64,000 bases of DNA from Rhizobium chutanense. GTDB lineage: Bacteria; Pseudomonadota; Alphaproteobacteria; Rhizobiales; Rhizobiaceae. The DNA is taken from assembly GCF_002531935.1 (NCBI RefSeq), contig NZ_NWSV01000016.1:1-64000 (forward strand), in the 5' to 3' direction. Under the pieces are notes generated by a model. It was not told the DNA's origin, searched no databases, and worked only from the letters and a program-made list of their open reading frames with translations. Below, piece after piece: positions 18,202-28,417 of this stretch (position 1 is the stretch's first letter; each line of letters begins with the position of its first letter). Both the position numbers and the translations under genes were made by a program.

Positions 18202-18276
18202 TGGCTGGGGCGCCTGGATTCGAACCAGGGGATGGCGGTACCAAAAACCGCTGCCTTACCGCTTGGCTACGCCCCA
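18202..18276 (-). tRNA. tRNA-Gln (anticodon TTG)
   Basis: The minus strand reads a complete cloverleaf. Acceptor TGGGGCG pairs with CGCCCCA, discriminator G is followed by an encoded CCA (18202-18204), the anticodon arm is GCGGT-TTTTGGT-ACCGC with TTG at positions 34-36, and the T-arm is CCTGG-TTCGAAT-CCAGG. All stems pair. A decayed copy lies exactly 1340 bases downstream of it on the same strand. Confidence 0.95.
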
Positions 18277-18440
18277 CCAGAGCTTGAGCGGCGAACCGCT
18301 GCTCGGATCGCGCCTGATTAGCAAAGCTCTTTGCCTGTCACAATGACTAAGTTTAAACCTCAGGCAGATTTATGCGCGCGAAGTGGCGGGCGGCGTGCTA
18401 GCATGAGGTGTTATTGTCGCCCTCGAGATCATCGTTCCGC

Positions 18441-19349
18441 ATGGAAAGTCCCGTTTTCGACCTTGCTTTCGAGCCGGCCTATGGGCGGGCCGTGCCGGTT
18501 GTTTCCGGTATCGCGCGGGTCACGGCGGAAAATCCCGGGCCTTTCACCTTTTTCGGCACCAACAGCTATCTCGTCGGCACTTCCTCGCTTGCGATCATCG
18601 ACCCCGGGCCGGAGGATGAGGCGCATTATCAGGCGCTGATGGCGGCGATCGGCGGGCGTGATGTGACGCATATCTTCGTCAGCCATACCCATCGCGATCA
18701 CTCGCCGCTCGCCCGCCGGCTGCAGGCGGCAACGGGGGCGGTGACGGCGGGGCAAGGGCCGCACCGGCCGGCGCGGCGGCTGCGCGACGGCGAGGTCAAT
18801 CCCTTTGCCGAAAGCTCGGATGTGGATTTCGTGCCGGATCTGGCGCTCGGCGATGGCGAGAGGATTGCGGGGGATGGCTGGTCGCTCAGAGCGGTGCTGA
18901 CGCCGGGGCATACGGCCAATCATGCCGCCTTCGCGCTCGAAGGCCGCGAGATACTATTGTCAGGCGATCATGTCATGGCCTGGTCGACCTCGATCGTCGC
19001 ACCCCCGGATGGTTCGATGGCGAATTATATGGCTTCGCTCGACAAGCTGATCACGCGCGAGGATGCCCTGCTGCTGCCCGGCCATGGCGGGCCGGTGCGC
19101 GAGCCGAAGACGTTCCTGCCGGCGCTGAAGGCGCATCGGCTCGGGCGCGAGCGGGCGGTGCTGGCGCGGGTCGCGGCCGGCGACAGCAGCATTGCCGAGA
19201 TGGTGAAGGCGATCTATCACGATACCGATCCGAAGCTCTATGGAGCGGCCGCCCTTTCCGTGCTCGCCCATATCGAAGATCTGGTGGAGCGCGGCGAGGT
19301 TGCGGCGGATGGGCCGCCTTCGCTTGCCGCGCGCTACCGGCCGGGGTAA
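18441..19349 (+). CDS. MBL-fold metallo-hydrolase
   Basis: A 302-residue metallo-beta-lactamase-fold protein with the zinc motif SHTHRDHSPLA (HxHxDH) near residue 84, a second histidine in TPGHTANHA, the LSGDHV aspartate and LPGHGGP. The C-terminal winged segment (HRLGRERAVLARVAAGDSS) is like LACTB2/glyoxalase II-type hydrolases, so a ribonuclease or thioester hydrolase role is possible. The ATG at 18441 was preferred over an in-frame upstream start because the family N terminus begins there. The next gene follows closely, suggesting an operon with the DCC and DUF4166 proteins. Confidence 0.87.
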   Translation: MESPVFDLAFEPAYGRAVPVVSGIARVTAENPGPFTFFGTNSYLVGTSSLAIIDPGPEDEAHYQALMAAIGGRDVTHIFVSHTHRDHSPLARRLQAATGAVTAGQGPHRPARRLRDGEVNPFAESSDVDFVPDLALGDGERIAGDGWSLRAVLTPGHTANHAAFALEGREILLSGDHVMAWSTSIVAPPDGSMANYMASLDKLITREDALLLPGHGGPVREPKTFLPALKAHRLGRERAVLARVAAGDSSIAEMVKAIYHDTDPKLYGAAALSVLAHIEDLVERGEVAADGPPSLAARYRPG

Positions 19350-19372
19350 TGAAAGGCGGAGGGGAGATCTGC

Positions 19373-19822
19373 ATGGGCCGCGCCGATTACAGCTATCGCA
19401 CCGATCCCACTGTGCCCGCCTTTGCCGACGACCGGCCGCTGATCGTCTTCGATGGCGAATGCGTGTTCTGCTCCGGCTGGGTGAAATTCGCGCTGAAGCA
19501 CGACAGGCGGCAACGCTACCGGTTCCTGGCGGCGCAGTCGCCGCTCGGGCAAGCGCTCTATACCCATTACGGGCTCGATTGCCGCGATTACGAAACCAAT
19601 ATCCTCATCGAAGGCGGCCGCGCCTTCTTCAAGTCCGACGGCTCGATCCGCATGGTGGCCGGGCTCGGCTTTCCCTATTCGCTGGTCAGGATCTTCCGGC
19701 TGCTGCCGCGGCGGGTGGCCGATACGCTCTATGAATTCATCGCCCGCAACCGGCTGAAGATTGCCGGCCGGCAGAGCTGCATGGTGCCGACGCCGGAGCA
19801 GCGCGGCCGCTTCATCGCATGA
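19373..19822 (+). CDS. DCC-family thiol-disulfide oxidoreductase-like protein (DUF393)
   Basis: A 149-residue protein with the DCC signature: LIVFDGECVFCSGWVKF carries the DxxCxxC motif, followed by FLAAQSPLGQ and YETNILIEGG. Family members are predicted thioredoxin-fold oxidoreductases without an established substrate. GGAGGGGAG before the ATG at 19373 favours this start over the ATG at 19349, which overlaps the previous stop. Its end overlaps the next start by 4 bases, so it is translationally coupled to the DUF4166 fusion gene. Confidence 0.82.
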   Translation: MGRADYSYRTDPTVPAFADDRPLIVFDGECVFCSGWVKFALKHDRRQRYRFLAAQSPLGQALYTHYGLDCRDYETNILIEGGRAFFKSDGSIRMVAGLGFPYSLVRIFRLLPRRVADTLYEFIARNRLKIAGRQSCMVPTPEQRGRFIA

Positions 19823-21540
19823 GCCCCGAGCGCCTTTCCCTGCTGATCATCGGCGGTTACGGCACCTTCGGCGGCCGGCTCGCCCGACTGCTCGGCGAGG
19901 AACCGCGCATCCGGCTGCTGATTGGCGGGCGCTCGCTCAAAAAGGCCGATGATTTCGTTGCCGATCTCCGCTCGTCGAAAGGCGGCGCCGGACGGCTGGG
20001 CAGCAACGATCTCGGGGCGTGGCTGCAGGCGGTGGCCTTCGATCGCAATGGCGATCTCCAGGAACAGCTGCGGCGGCTCAGGCCCGATCTCGTCGTCGAT
20101 GCCTCCGGGCCGTTCCAGAGCTTCACCGACCATGCTTATAAGGTGGTGCAGGCCTGCATCGAGCTCGGCATCGATTATGCCGATCTCGCCGACAGCACCG
20201 GCTTCGTGGCCGGCGTCAGTGGGCTCGATGCGGCAGCCAAGGCCAAGGGCACCTTCGCTTTATCGGGGCTCAGCAGCCTGCCCGCCCTCTCCTTTGCGGC
20301 GCTGCAGGCGATGGCGCCGCAGTTTTCCCGCATCGAAAATGTGGCGGCCGGCATTGCCCCGTCGGCGCATGTCAAGATCGGCCTCAATGTCGTCAAAGCC
20401 ATCGCCAGTTATGCCGGCAAGCCGGTGGCGGTGCTGCGCGCGGGGCAGCCGGCCGAGGGGCGCGGGCTGATCGACCGGATGCGGGTGACGATCGCGCCGC
20501 CCGGCGTGGCGCCGCTCGCCAGCCGCACCTTCCTGCTGGTCGATGCGCCCGACCTGGCGCTGCTGCCGCGCCACCTTGGCGGCCTGCAATCCACCTTCAC
20601 CGGCGTCGGCACCGAGCCGCAGGCGCTGCAGCGGCTGCTCAGCCTTGCCGCCCGGCTGGTGCATCTGCGGCTGCTGCCCTCGCTCCAGCCGTTCTCCCGA
20701 CTGCTGCAGGCGGCCAGCCACCGCTTCGCGCTCGGCGCCCATCGCGGCGGCATGTTCGTGCGGGCCGGCGGGCGCGATCGCGACGGGCGGCGGCTGACCG
20801 CCGACTGGTCGCTGATTGCCGAAGGCGATGACGGACCGTTCATCCCGGTTCTCGGCGTCGAGGCGCTGGTGCGCCGGCTGCTCGAAGGCCGGCGGCCGCA
20901 AAGCGGCGCCCGGCCGGCGGCAGGCGAATTGCGGCTCGCCGATTTCGAAGCGGCCTTCCGGCGGTTTTCGATCACCTCGGGCATCCGGCTGGACTATGAG
21001 GATGAAGCCCAGCCGCTCTACCGGCGCATTCTCGGCGACGCCTGGCAGGGCCTGCCGCCGGCGCTGGCCGCAATCCATGGCGGCGGCACCCGGCTTGCCT
21101 CCGGCCGGGCGCGGATCGAGCGCGGCGGCGGGCTGCTCGCCCGGCTGATCGCCGGCATCATCGGCTTTCCCGCCGCCGGCGAGGATTTGCCTGTCGCGGT
21201 GCGCTTTGTCGCCGAGGGCGACAGGGAGATCTGGACGCGCAGTTTTGGGGCTAAGACGTTCCGCAGCTGGCAGGCCGCGGATAAGGGCGGCGGCCAGCCC
21301 CTGCTCGCCGAGGTGTTCGGGCCGTTCCGGGTGCTGCTGGCGCTGGTGCCGGAGGGGCAGAAGCTCAGCCTCATCGTTCGCGGCTGGCGCTTTTGCGGCA
21401 TTCCCCTGCCGCTGTTCCTGGCACCCGGCGGCGACACCTATGAGGAGGAGCGCGACGGGCGGTTTCACTTTCACGTCGAGATCGGCGGGCGGCTGACGGG
21501 GCTGGTGGTGCGGTATACGGGGTGGTTGGTGGTGGAGTGA
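19819..21540 (+). CDS. Rossmann-fold (saccharopine-dehydrogenase-like) protein fused to DUF4166
   Basis: A 573-residue two-part protein. The N terminus is a dinucleotide-binding Rossmann domain (LLIIGGYGTFGGRLARLLG, then DLVVDASGPFQ near 95), as in saccharopine-dehydrogenase-like reductases. The C-terminal part from about residue 395 (PLYRRILGDAWQGLPPALA) fits DUF4166. The combination suggests an oxidoreductase acting on a lipid or membrane-associated substrate, but that is inference. The ATG overlaps the DCC gene stop. It is the last gene of a three-gene run with the MBL hydrolase. Confidence 0.8.
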   Translation: MSPERLSLLIIGGYGTFGGRLARLLGEEPRIRLLIGGRSLKKADDFVADLRSSKGGAGRLGSNDLGAWLQAVAFDRNGDLQEQLRRLRPDLVVDASGPFQSFTDHAYKVVQACIELGIDYADLADSTGFVAGVSGLDAAAKAKGTFALSGLSSLPALSFAALQAMAPQFSRIENVAAGIAPSAHVKIGLNVVKAIASYAGKPVAVLRAGQPAEGRGLIDRMRVTIAPPGVAPLASRTFLLVDAPDLALLPRHLGGLQSTFTGVGTEPQALQRLLSLAARLVHLRLLPSLQPFSRLLQAASHRFALGAHRGGMFVRAGGRDRDGRRLTADWSLIAEGDDGPFIPVLGVEALVRRLLEGRRPQSGARPAAGELRLADFEAAFRRFSITSGIRLDYEDEAQPLYRRILGDAWQGLPPALAAIHGGGTRLASGRARIERGGGLLARLIAGIIGFPAAGEDLPVAVRFVAEGDREIWTRSFGAKTFRSWQAADKGGGQPLLAEVFGPFRVLLALVPEGQKLSLIVRGWRFCGIPLPLFLAPGGDTYEEERDGRFHFHVEIGGRLTGLVVRYTGWLVVE

Positions 21541-21573
21541 GGGGGTGGTGCGAAGGGCGTTCGCCCCACCTCT

Positions 21574-21737
21574 CCTCCCTCATTCCTGTGCTCGTCACAG
21601 GAATCCAGCCACCGCGCTTCTGCGCGGTGAATGACTCATGCAACGTCAAAGAGTCTCCCGCGCCCAGGGACCTGGGCGCACTGGATTCCTGTGACATCCC
21701 TCGGGGCAAGGCCCTGAGGCCACAGGAATGAGGGAGG
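21574..21737. repeat. Palindromic intergenic element C, copy 1
   Basis: A unit bounded by CCTCCCTCATTCCTGTG and CACAGGAATGAGGGAGG, containing the inner pair GTCACAGGAATCCAG / CTGGATTCCTGTGAC. A second copy in opposite orientation is at 54850-54989. It fills much of the gene-free stretch 21541-21893. Confidence 0.75.
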
Positions 21738-21844
21738 TTGGGGTGGCGGCCTTCGCTCATATTTTCGGTGGTGTGTTGTGTGAGCGTGTCGAGCCCGCCG
21801 CACCCTATCCCGGCCCTTCGCTTGGGCTCAGGGCGTTCGCCGCT

Positions 21845-21869
21845 GCAATCGATTCACTGGATCGATTGC
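21845..21869. repeat. Short perfect inverted repeat
   Basis: GCAATCGAT (21845-21853) and ATCGATTGC (21861-21869) are perfect inverted arms around a 7-base loop. It lies between two convergent genes, 25 bases beyond the DUF1499 gene stop. No T-run follows, so it is not a clear terminator. Confidence 0.5.
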
Positions 21870-21893
21870 TGCCGCCTCCGGCGCCACCGCGGC

Positions 21894-22799
21894 TCACCCA
21901 CCCGCAATTCCCAAGAGTTCGGCGTCGAGCGCCTTCAGATAATCGCCGGCGATGGCGGCGCTGAAGCCGAGGTCGTGTTGGCCGTAGCGGGAGGCGACGC
22001 GGATGTCGACGAAGGTGGTTTCGGCCTCTTCGCGCAGACGGATCAGGATATCGAAGCGCAGGCCGAGGATCAGCGTGCGGTTGGTGGCCTGCAGCGTCAC
22101 GCCGTTGGCGCCGCGGATCAGCTTGGCGACATCGTCGTCATAGGGGCGCGGCGTCGGCACCGGAATGATGCCGGGCGCATCGGCAACGGCGTCGTCGCCC
22201 GCTCCCGGCTTTGCCGGCTCGTCCTCGGGCTCGCGGTCCGGCTCGCTGGTGCCTGACGTTTTGACGATGGTGAAGCCGCTCTGCTTGGCGACCTTGCGCA
22301 CCGCTTCCAGCACGCGGTCGAGCGCACCCTCGTAGCGCCGGCCGGTCAGCTCGGGATAGGCCGCCATCTGCTGTTCGCGATCCTCCGGCGTCACCGGATT
22401 GCGCTTCAGCCAGATCTGATCGGCGTGCGGCGGCGACAGCCAGTCGGGCGCGGCGGCCGGATCGGTGGAGACGTCGTAAATATCCGGCAGCGTCATATAA
22501 CGCTCGGTGGCAAGGGCGCCGAGGCCAAGCGGAAAGGCGGCATAGATCAGGGCGGCGAGCGCCGCCAGCCCGCCTTCGGCGCCGGAGACCCAAAGGCTGC
22601 GCAGACCAAGCGCGGCCAGCATGGCGGCCAGCAGCCCACAGCCGGCGGCGGCGATCAACAGCAGCACGAGATAGGGGGTGGCGAGACCGCCGAAGCGATG
22701 GGCGATCAGCACCGCCAGCGCCAGAACCAGCGAAAACGCCCCGAGCAGCCGCGAAAAGCGGGCGGCGCTGGAAACGGGACGGTCGAAACGGATGGCCAT
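21894..22799 (-). CDS. DUF1499 membrane protein
   Basis: A 301-residue protein with three hydrophobic helices in the first 120 residues (LLGAFSLVLALAVLIAHRFG; YLVLLLIAAAGCGLLAAMLA; AALAALIYAAFPLGLG), followed by a soluble DUF1499 domain (PDIYDVSTDPAAAPDW ... VRKVAKQSGFTIV ... DIRVASRYGQHDLGF). DUF1499 has no established activity; the domain probably faces the periplasm. The ATG at 22799 was chosen over one 11 codons upstream because the basic, then hydrophobic, N terminus starts there. Confidence 0.8.
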   Translation of the reverse strand: MAIRFDRPVSSAARFSRLLGAFSLVLALAVLIAHRFGGLATPYLVLLLIAAAGCGLLAAMLAALGLRSLWVSGAEGGLAALAALIYAAFPLGLGALATERYMTLPDIYDVSTDPAAAPDWLSPPHADQIWLKRNPVTPEDREQQMAAYPELTGRRYEGALDRVLEAVRKVAKQSGFTIVKTSGTSEPDREPEDEPAKPGAGDDAVADAPGIIPVPTPRPYDDDVAKLIRGANGVTLQATNRTLILGLRFDILIRLREEAETTFVDIRVASRYGQHDLGFSAAIAGDYLKALDAELLGIAGG

Positions 22800-22862
22800 C
22801 AAACTTACCGGTTGCTCGTCAGCGCCGCGCACTCAACCACGCAAATCGCCATTACCCTGTTT

Positions 22863-22974
22863 AGAGCATGATGCCGAAAAGTGTGAAGCGGTTTTCGGAC
22901 GACATCATGCTCTATTTCTTTGATTTAGATCCGGATTCAGATTTTAGGCCAGCCCGGCCTAAAATCATCCGGAT
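22863..22974. repeat. Palindromic intergenic element D, copy 1
   Basis: First hairpin at 22863-22913 (AGAGCATGATG ... CATCATGCTCT), then a second at 22929-22974 (ATCCGGAT ... GATTTTAGGCC / GGCCTAAAATC ... ATCCGGAT). The first hairpin recurs at 41941-41990. It sits in the 333-base gap upstream of the DUF1499 gene. Confidence 0.75.
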
Positions 22975-23132
22975 CTGGGCAAGATTCGGCTGAATTGAAA
23001 CTGTTGTCTCGGAATATCCGATGGAATTCGCGGACGACGGCGCGCCTCCTTCATGAGCCCTTGCTGATATGGCAAAAAAGCGTCATTCTGCCGCGGTTTC
23101 ATCTCCGATTTTTAAAGGCAAGGAGAGACGGG

Positions 23133-23519
23133 ATGATTTCAACCGAGACGGCAGCAAGGCCGCAGGCGTCTGCGCTTGGCGGGATCGACCACACCGAGCC
23201 GGTGCTGCCGATGGAACTGCTCGAACTCGAACTTTCGCTCGAAGGTTATGCCGGCGGCGATGCCGGCTTCTGCGAGGCGGTGCGCCGGGCGGCGAACCGT
23301 TCGGGCGGCGAGCTGCTGTTCGACCTGCCGGCCGGAGGCCTTATCGAGGATTGCCGACGCATCGCGGTGCTGCGCATTCCCGATGGCAGCGAGATGCGCG
23401 TCGTGCTGGCGCTGCTCGATCACAGCGGCACGGAAATCCGCATGCAGGCGCCGGATGAGGACACCGCGCATCTGATGCGTTTTGCCGAAGCCTTCGTCGA
23501 AGTGCTGGAGCGGATCTGA
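23133..23519 (+). CDS. Unknown small protein
   Basis: A 128-residue acidic protein without signal peptide or membrane segment. A good ribosome site (AAGGAGAG, 23120-23127) precedes the ATG at 23133. The sequence is a compact alpha/beta domain (FCEAVRRAANRSGGELLFDL ... MRVVLALLDHSGTEIRM). I do not recognise the family. Its neighbours are also small unknown genes. Confidence 0.65.
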   Translation: MISTETAARPQASALGGIDHTEPVLPMELLELELSLEGYAGGDAGFCEAVRRAANRSGGELLFDLPAGGLIEDCRRIAVLRIPDGSEMRVVLALLDHSGTEIRMQAPDEDTAHLMRFAEAFVEVLERI

Positions 23520-23534
23520 GCCCGGGGCTTGATC

Positions 23535-23780
23535 TCAGCGCCGTTCGGCCGCTGCTTCCGTCAGGCTGCGGAAGGGAAACTTGCGGCCGCATTCGCACTT
23601 GATCATGAAAGATTCCTGGTAATTGGAAGGCCGCTGCACGCCAAAACCGCGCGGCAGCTGATCGACCTGGAAATCCGGGTGCTTGCGCTTGGCATCGTCG
23701 ATCTCGGAGGCCTCGGCAAAGCCCTCATTGCCGCATTGCGGGCAGTTCAGTTTCTTCGAAAATCGGTCGCGAATGGCCAT
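23535..23780 (-). CDS. Small zinc-ribbon-like protein
   Basis: An 81-residue protein with CPQCGNEG near residue 14 and CECGRKF near 63, i.e. CxxC and CxC pairs that could bind one zinc. The ATG at 23780 gives the compact form; an in-frame extension to 23810 has no better start signal. It is convergent with the preceding small gene, 15 bases away. No function can be assigned. Confidence 0.68.
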   Translation of the reverse strand: MAIRDRFSKKLNCPQCGNEGFAEASEIDDAKRKHPDFQVDQLPRGFGVQRPSNYQESFMIKCECGRKFPFRSLTEAAAERR

Positions 23781-23902
23781 GCTCGTTCCAATATTTGCAA
23801 GCCTCCTCATACAGAGGAATCGCCCGTGTGCATAGGAAGGTGGCCGGCGAAAGTGGAACCATCGGCCGGGGCTGCCGTTCCTTTTTTCAAAAGGAGGCGA
23901 TC

Positions 23903-24094
23903 ATGCCGAACAGAGAGCCGATACCGAATGCCGATACCCCGCGCGGCCCGACGCCGAGCCCCGGCGTCCCCGACCGCACTCGGGAAAACCCACCGCTGAC
24001 GCCGGCGCAGGACCCGGCCGATACGAAAAACCCGCAAGACCCGCCGCTCGATCCGGCGCTGCTGCCGATCGGCGATCCGGCCGGGGCGGCTTGA
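23903..24094 (+). CDS. Small proline-rich unknown protein
   Basis: A 63-residue protein, about one third proline, with repeated TP/DP/PP motifs and no hydrophobic segment; probably intrinsically disordered. A strong ribosome site AAGGAGG lies 6 bases before the ATG, which is the best argument that it is a gene. No family recognised. Confidence 0.6.
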   Translation: MPNREPIPNADTPRGPTPSPGVPDRTRENPPLTPAQDPADTKNPQDPPLDPALLPIGDPAGAA

Positions 24095-24126
24095 AGTCTG
24101 ATGAGAGCGAGGGGGTGCCGTGGTTA

Positions 24127-24270
24127 AGACCCCTCCCCAACCCCTCCCCACAAGGGGGAGGGGCTTAACCTGCCGCACGCGTTTTCCCTATCTGCGACGT
24201 TTCGAGTGGAACGAGGCGAGCGCTCCGGGTTAGTCCCTCCCCCTTGTGGGGAGGGGTTGGGGAGGGGTCT
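24127..24270. repeat. Palindromic intergenic element A, copy 2
   Basis: Left arm 24127-24167 and right arm 24230-24270 match the arms at 1271-1431 almost base for base; the middle differs. It lies between two small genes. Confidence 0.8.
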
Positions 24271-24293
24271 TTCTTGGACGGGGAACCGAGAGG

Positions 24294-24394
24294 CCGCGGC
24301 ATGGTCCCTTCGCCCCGTTAGCGGGGGTCCGAAGGACGGGTCGAGACCCGTGGCTCGACCCCGGTCGGTGCCGGCAGGCGGATGAGGGGCCGGC
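24294..24394. repeat. Partial RIME-like element
   Basis: GCATGGTCCCTTCGCCCCG at the left and GGCGGATGAGGGGCC at the right match one end each of the 140-base elements at 6841 and 55553, but the middle carries a different hairpin (GGGTCGAGACCC). It abuts element A copy 2, forming a repeat mosaic. Confidence 0.55.
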
Positions 24395-24463
24395 CTCACC
24401 ATCTCCTCGCTTGACGACCTCACCCGAATGGCATTTCCTCAGCGAAAAGCAAGGAACACACCA

Positions 24464-24739
24464 ATGCGCCTCCCCCTTCTCATCACCCTGCTTGCCGTGA
24501 CGGCTGGCCTCTCCGCCTGCCAGACGATGACGCCGGAGGAGCGGCGGGCGGCGGATGAGCAGCGGTGCCTGAGCTATGGTTTCCGCCGCGGCACCGATGC
24601 TTTCGCCACCTGCCTGCAGCGCATCGATCTCGACCGGCGCGCCGAGTCGCGGGCGCAGAGTGCGGAGATGATGCAGAGCATGGCCTGGGATCTGAACGGG
24701 CCCTATATCTACCGCGATCGCTGGCGGTATCATCACTAA
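24464..24739 (+). CDS. Small predicted lipoprotein
   Basis: A 91-residue protein with a short lipoprotein signal (MRLPLLITLLAVTAGLSAC) and lipobox LSAC at residues 16-19. The mature part is charged, with one further cysteine pair (RCLSYGF, FATCLQRI) and a tyrosine-rich end. Envelope location is likely. The ATG at 24464 is preceded by AAGGAA. Function unknown. Confidence 0.75.
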   Translation: MRLPLLITLLAVTAGLSACQTMTPEERRAADEQRCLSYGFRRGTDAFATCLQRIDLDRRAESRAQSAEMMQSMAWDLNGPYIYRDRWRYHH

Positions 24740-24767
24740 CGACCCGGGCGCCCGCAGGGCTGCCCGG

Positions 24768-27431
<2,664 letters not shown>

Positions 27432-27668
27432 CTTCCCCCCAACACCACGAAAGGATCAGCTTGATCCCCCAGCTTGTCGACATGGCTTGCTCTCCTCGAA
27501 TGACCAAAGAGAATACGGCCAGCAGCGTCAACGCCTGAGTAATCAGCTTAATCCGTTGGTGTTGAAATGAAAATCGACAAATGCGGCAAAATGTTGCGCC
27601 GCACAATAATTCTTGGGTGGCGCGGCTGATGAAACGATTGAAACATTGTCCGGCAGAAGAGAAGGCAT

Positions 27669-27740
27669 AAAAAAAGCTTTGCGGGACTGCAACATGTCCC
27701 GCAAAGCCTTGTTTCCGTCCGGCCAGGAAAACCGGACGGG
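27669..27740 (-). terminator. Double hairpin with U-run (terminator or 3' end of a small RNA)
   Basis: On the minus strand CCGTCCGG/CCGGACGG (27716-27740) forms one hairpin and GCTTTGCGGGAC/GTCCCGCAAAGC (27674-27707) a second, immediately followed by seven T residues (27675-27669). This is a strong Rho-independent terminator. No convincing gene lies just upstream on that strand, so it may end a small RNA or a leader upstream of ppdK. The rest of the gene-free stretch 27432-28417 holds only palindromic repeats that I can recognise. Confidence 0.7.
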
Positions 27741-28081
27741 GGGTCCCTCAACCCAGCGCATTTCCCACCTTCATCTCTTTGGGGAAACACCCTATCGCAT
27801 TGTTTTCGTGCAATTCCGGCAAGAGCTGCCGCACGCGTTTCGAAAGGAAAATCGCCGGCACCCTGCTGAAACTGCCTCAGCTTTCCGGCTCTTGCCCTCT
27901 GCCCGGAAAACCGCACGCAATTCGAAAATCCCGCGTCTTGATCCCCTGCTTTCAAGCAAGGCAGTCAGGTTGCGTTGAAACAACTTCTAATGCAAGTCAG
28001 CGAAAAGAGCATCACCCAAATGGGGTACGAACCGCCGGAGAGCCGACCTTTTTTGGTGTTTAATGCTTGGCGTTTGATTTT

Positions 28082-28129
28082 ACGCAATTTCCGGGCGCAA
28101 AACCGCTCGGACATTTGCTGAAATTGCGT
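28082..28129. repeat. Palindromic element, D-family variant
   Basis: ACGCAATTT (28082-28090) and AAATTGCGT (28121-28129) are inverted arms around a core containing AAAACCGCT. The layout matches element D (arms around a GCGGTTTT core) with different arm sequence, as in other rhizobial intergenic palindromes. Confidence 0.6.
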
Positions 28130-28181
28130 CCGGGCTTGGTGTCTCGGGTCAAGCTCACTGCTGTGCGATTTGCGCTTCAAG

Positions 28182-28339
28182 CCCCCTCCCCAACCCCTCC
28201 CCACAAGGGGGAGGGACTAACCCAGCATCACCGCTTTGCCCGCGATCATCTCGTCGCCTGCCGATCTGGAGTTTTAGGAGATGCGGTGCGGCAGGTTAAG
28301 CCCCTCCCCCTTGTGGGGAGGGGTTTGGGGCGGGGTCTT
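28182..28339. repeat. Palindromic intergenic element A, copy 3
   Basis: Left arm 28182-28220 and right arm 28296-28339 match the arms of the copies at 1271 and 24127. It is followed by a short RIME-like tail up to about 28392. It lies just downstream of smc. Confidence 0.78.
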
Positions 28340-28417
28340 TGCCCCGTAAGCGGGAGGCCGAAGGACGGTGACGGCGGACGAGGGGCTGGTCTCGCCAACG
28401 CCTAGATCGAGATGTGC

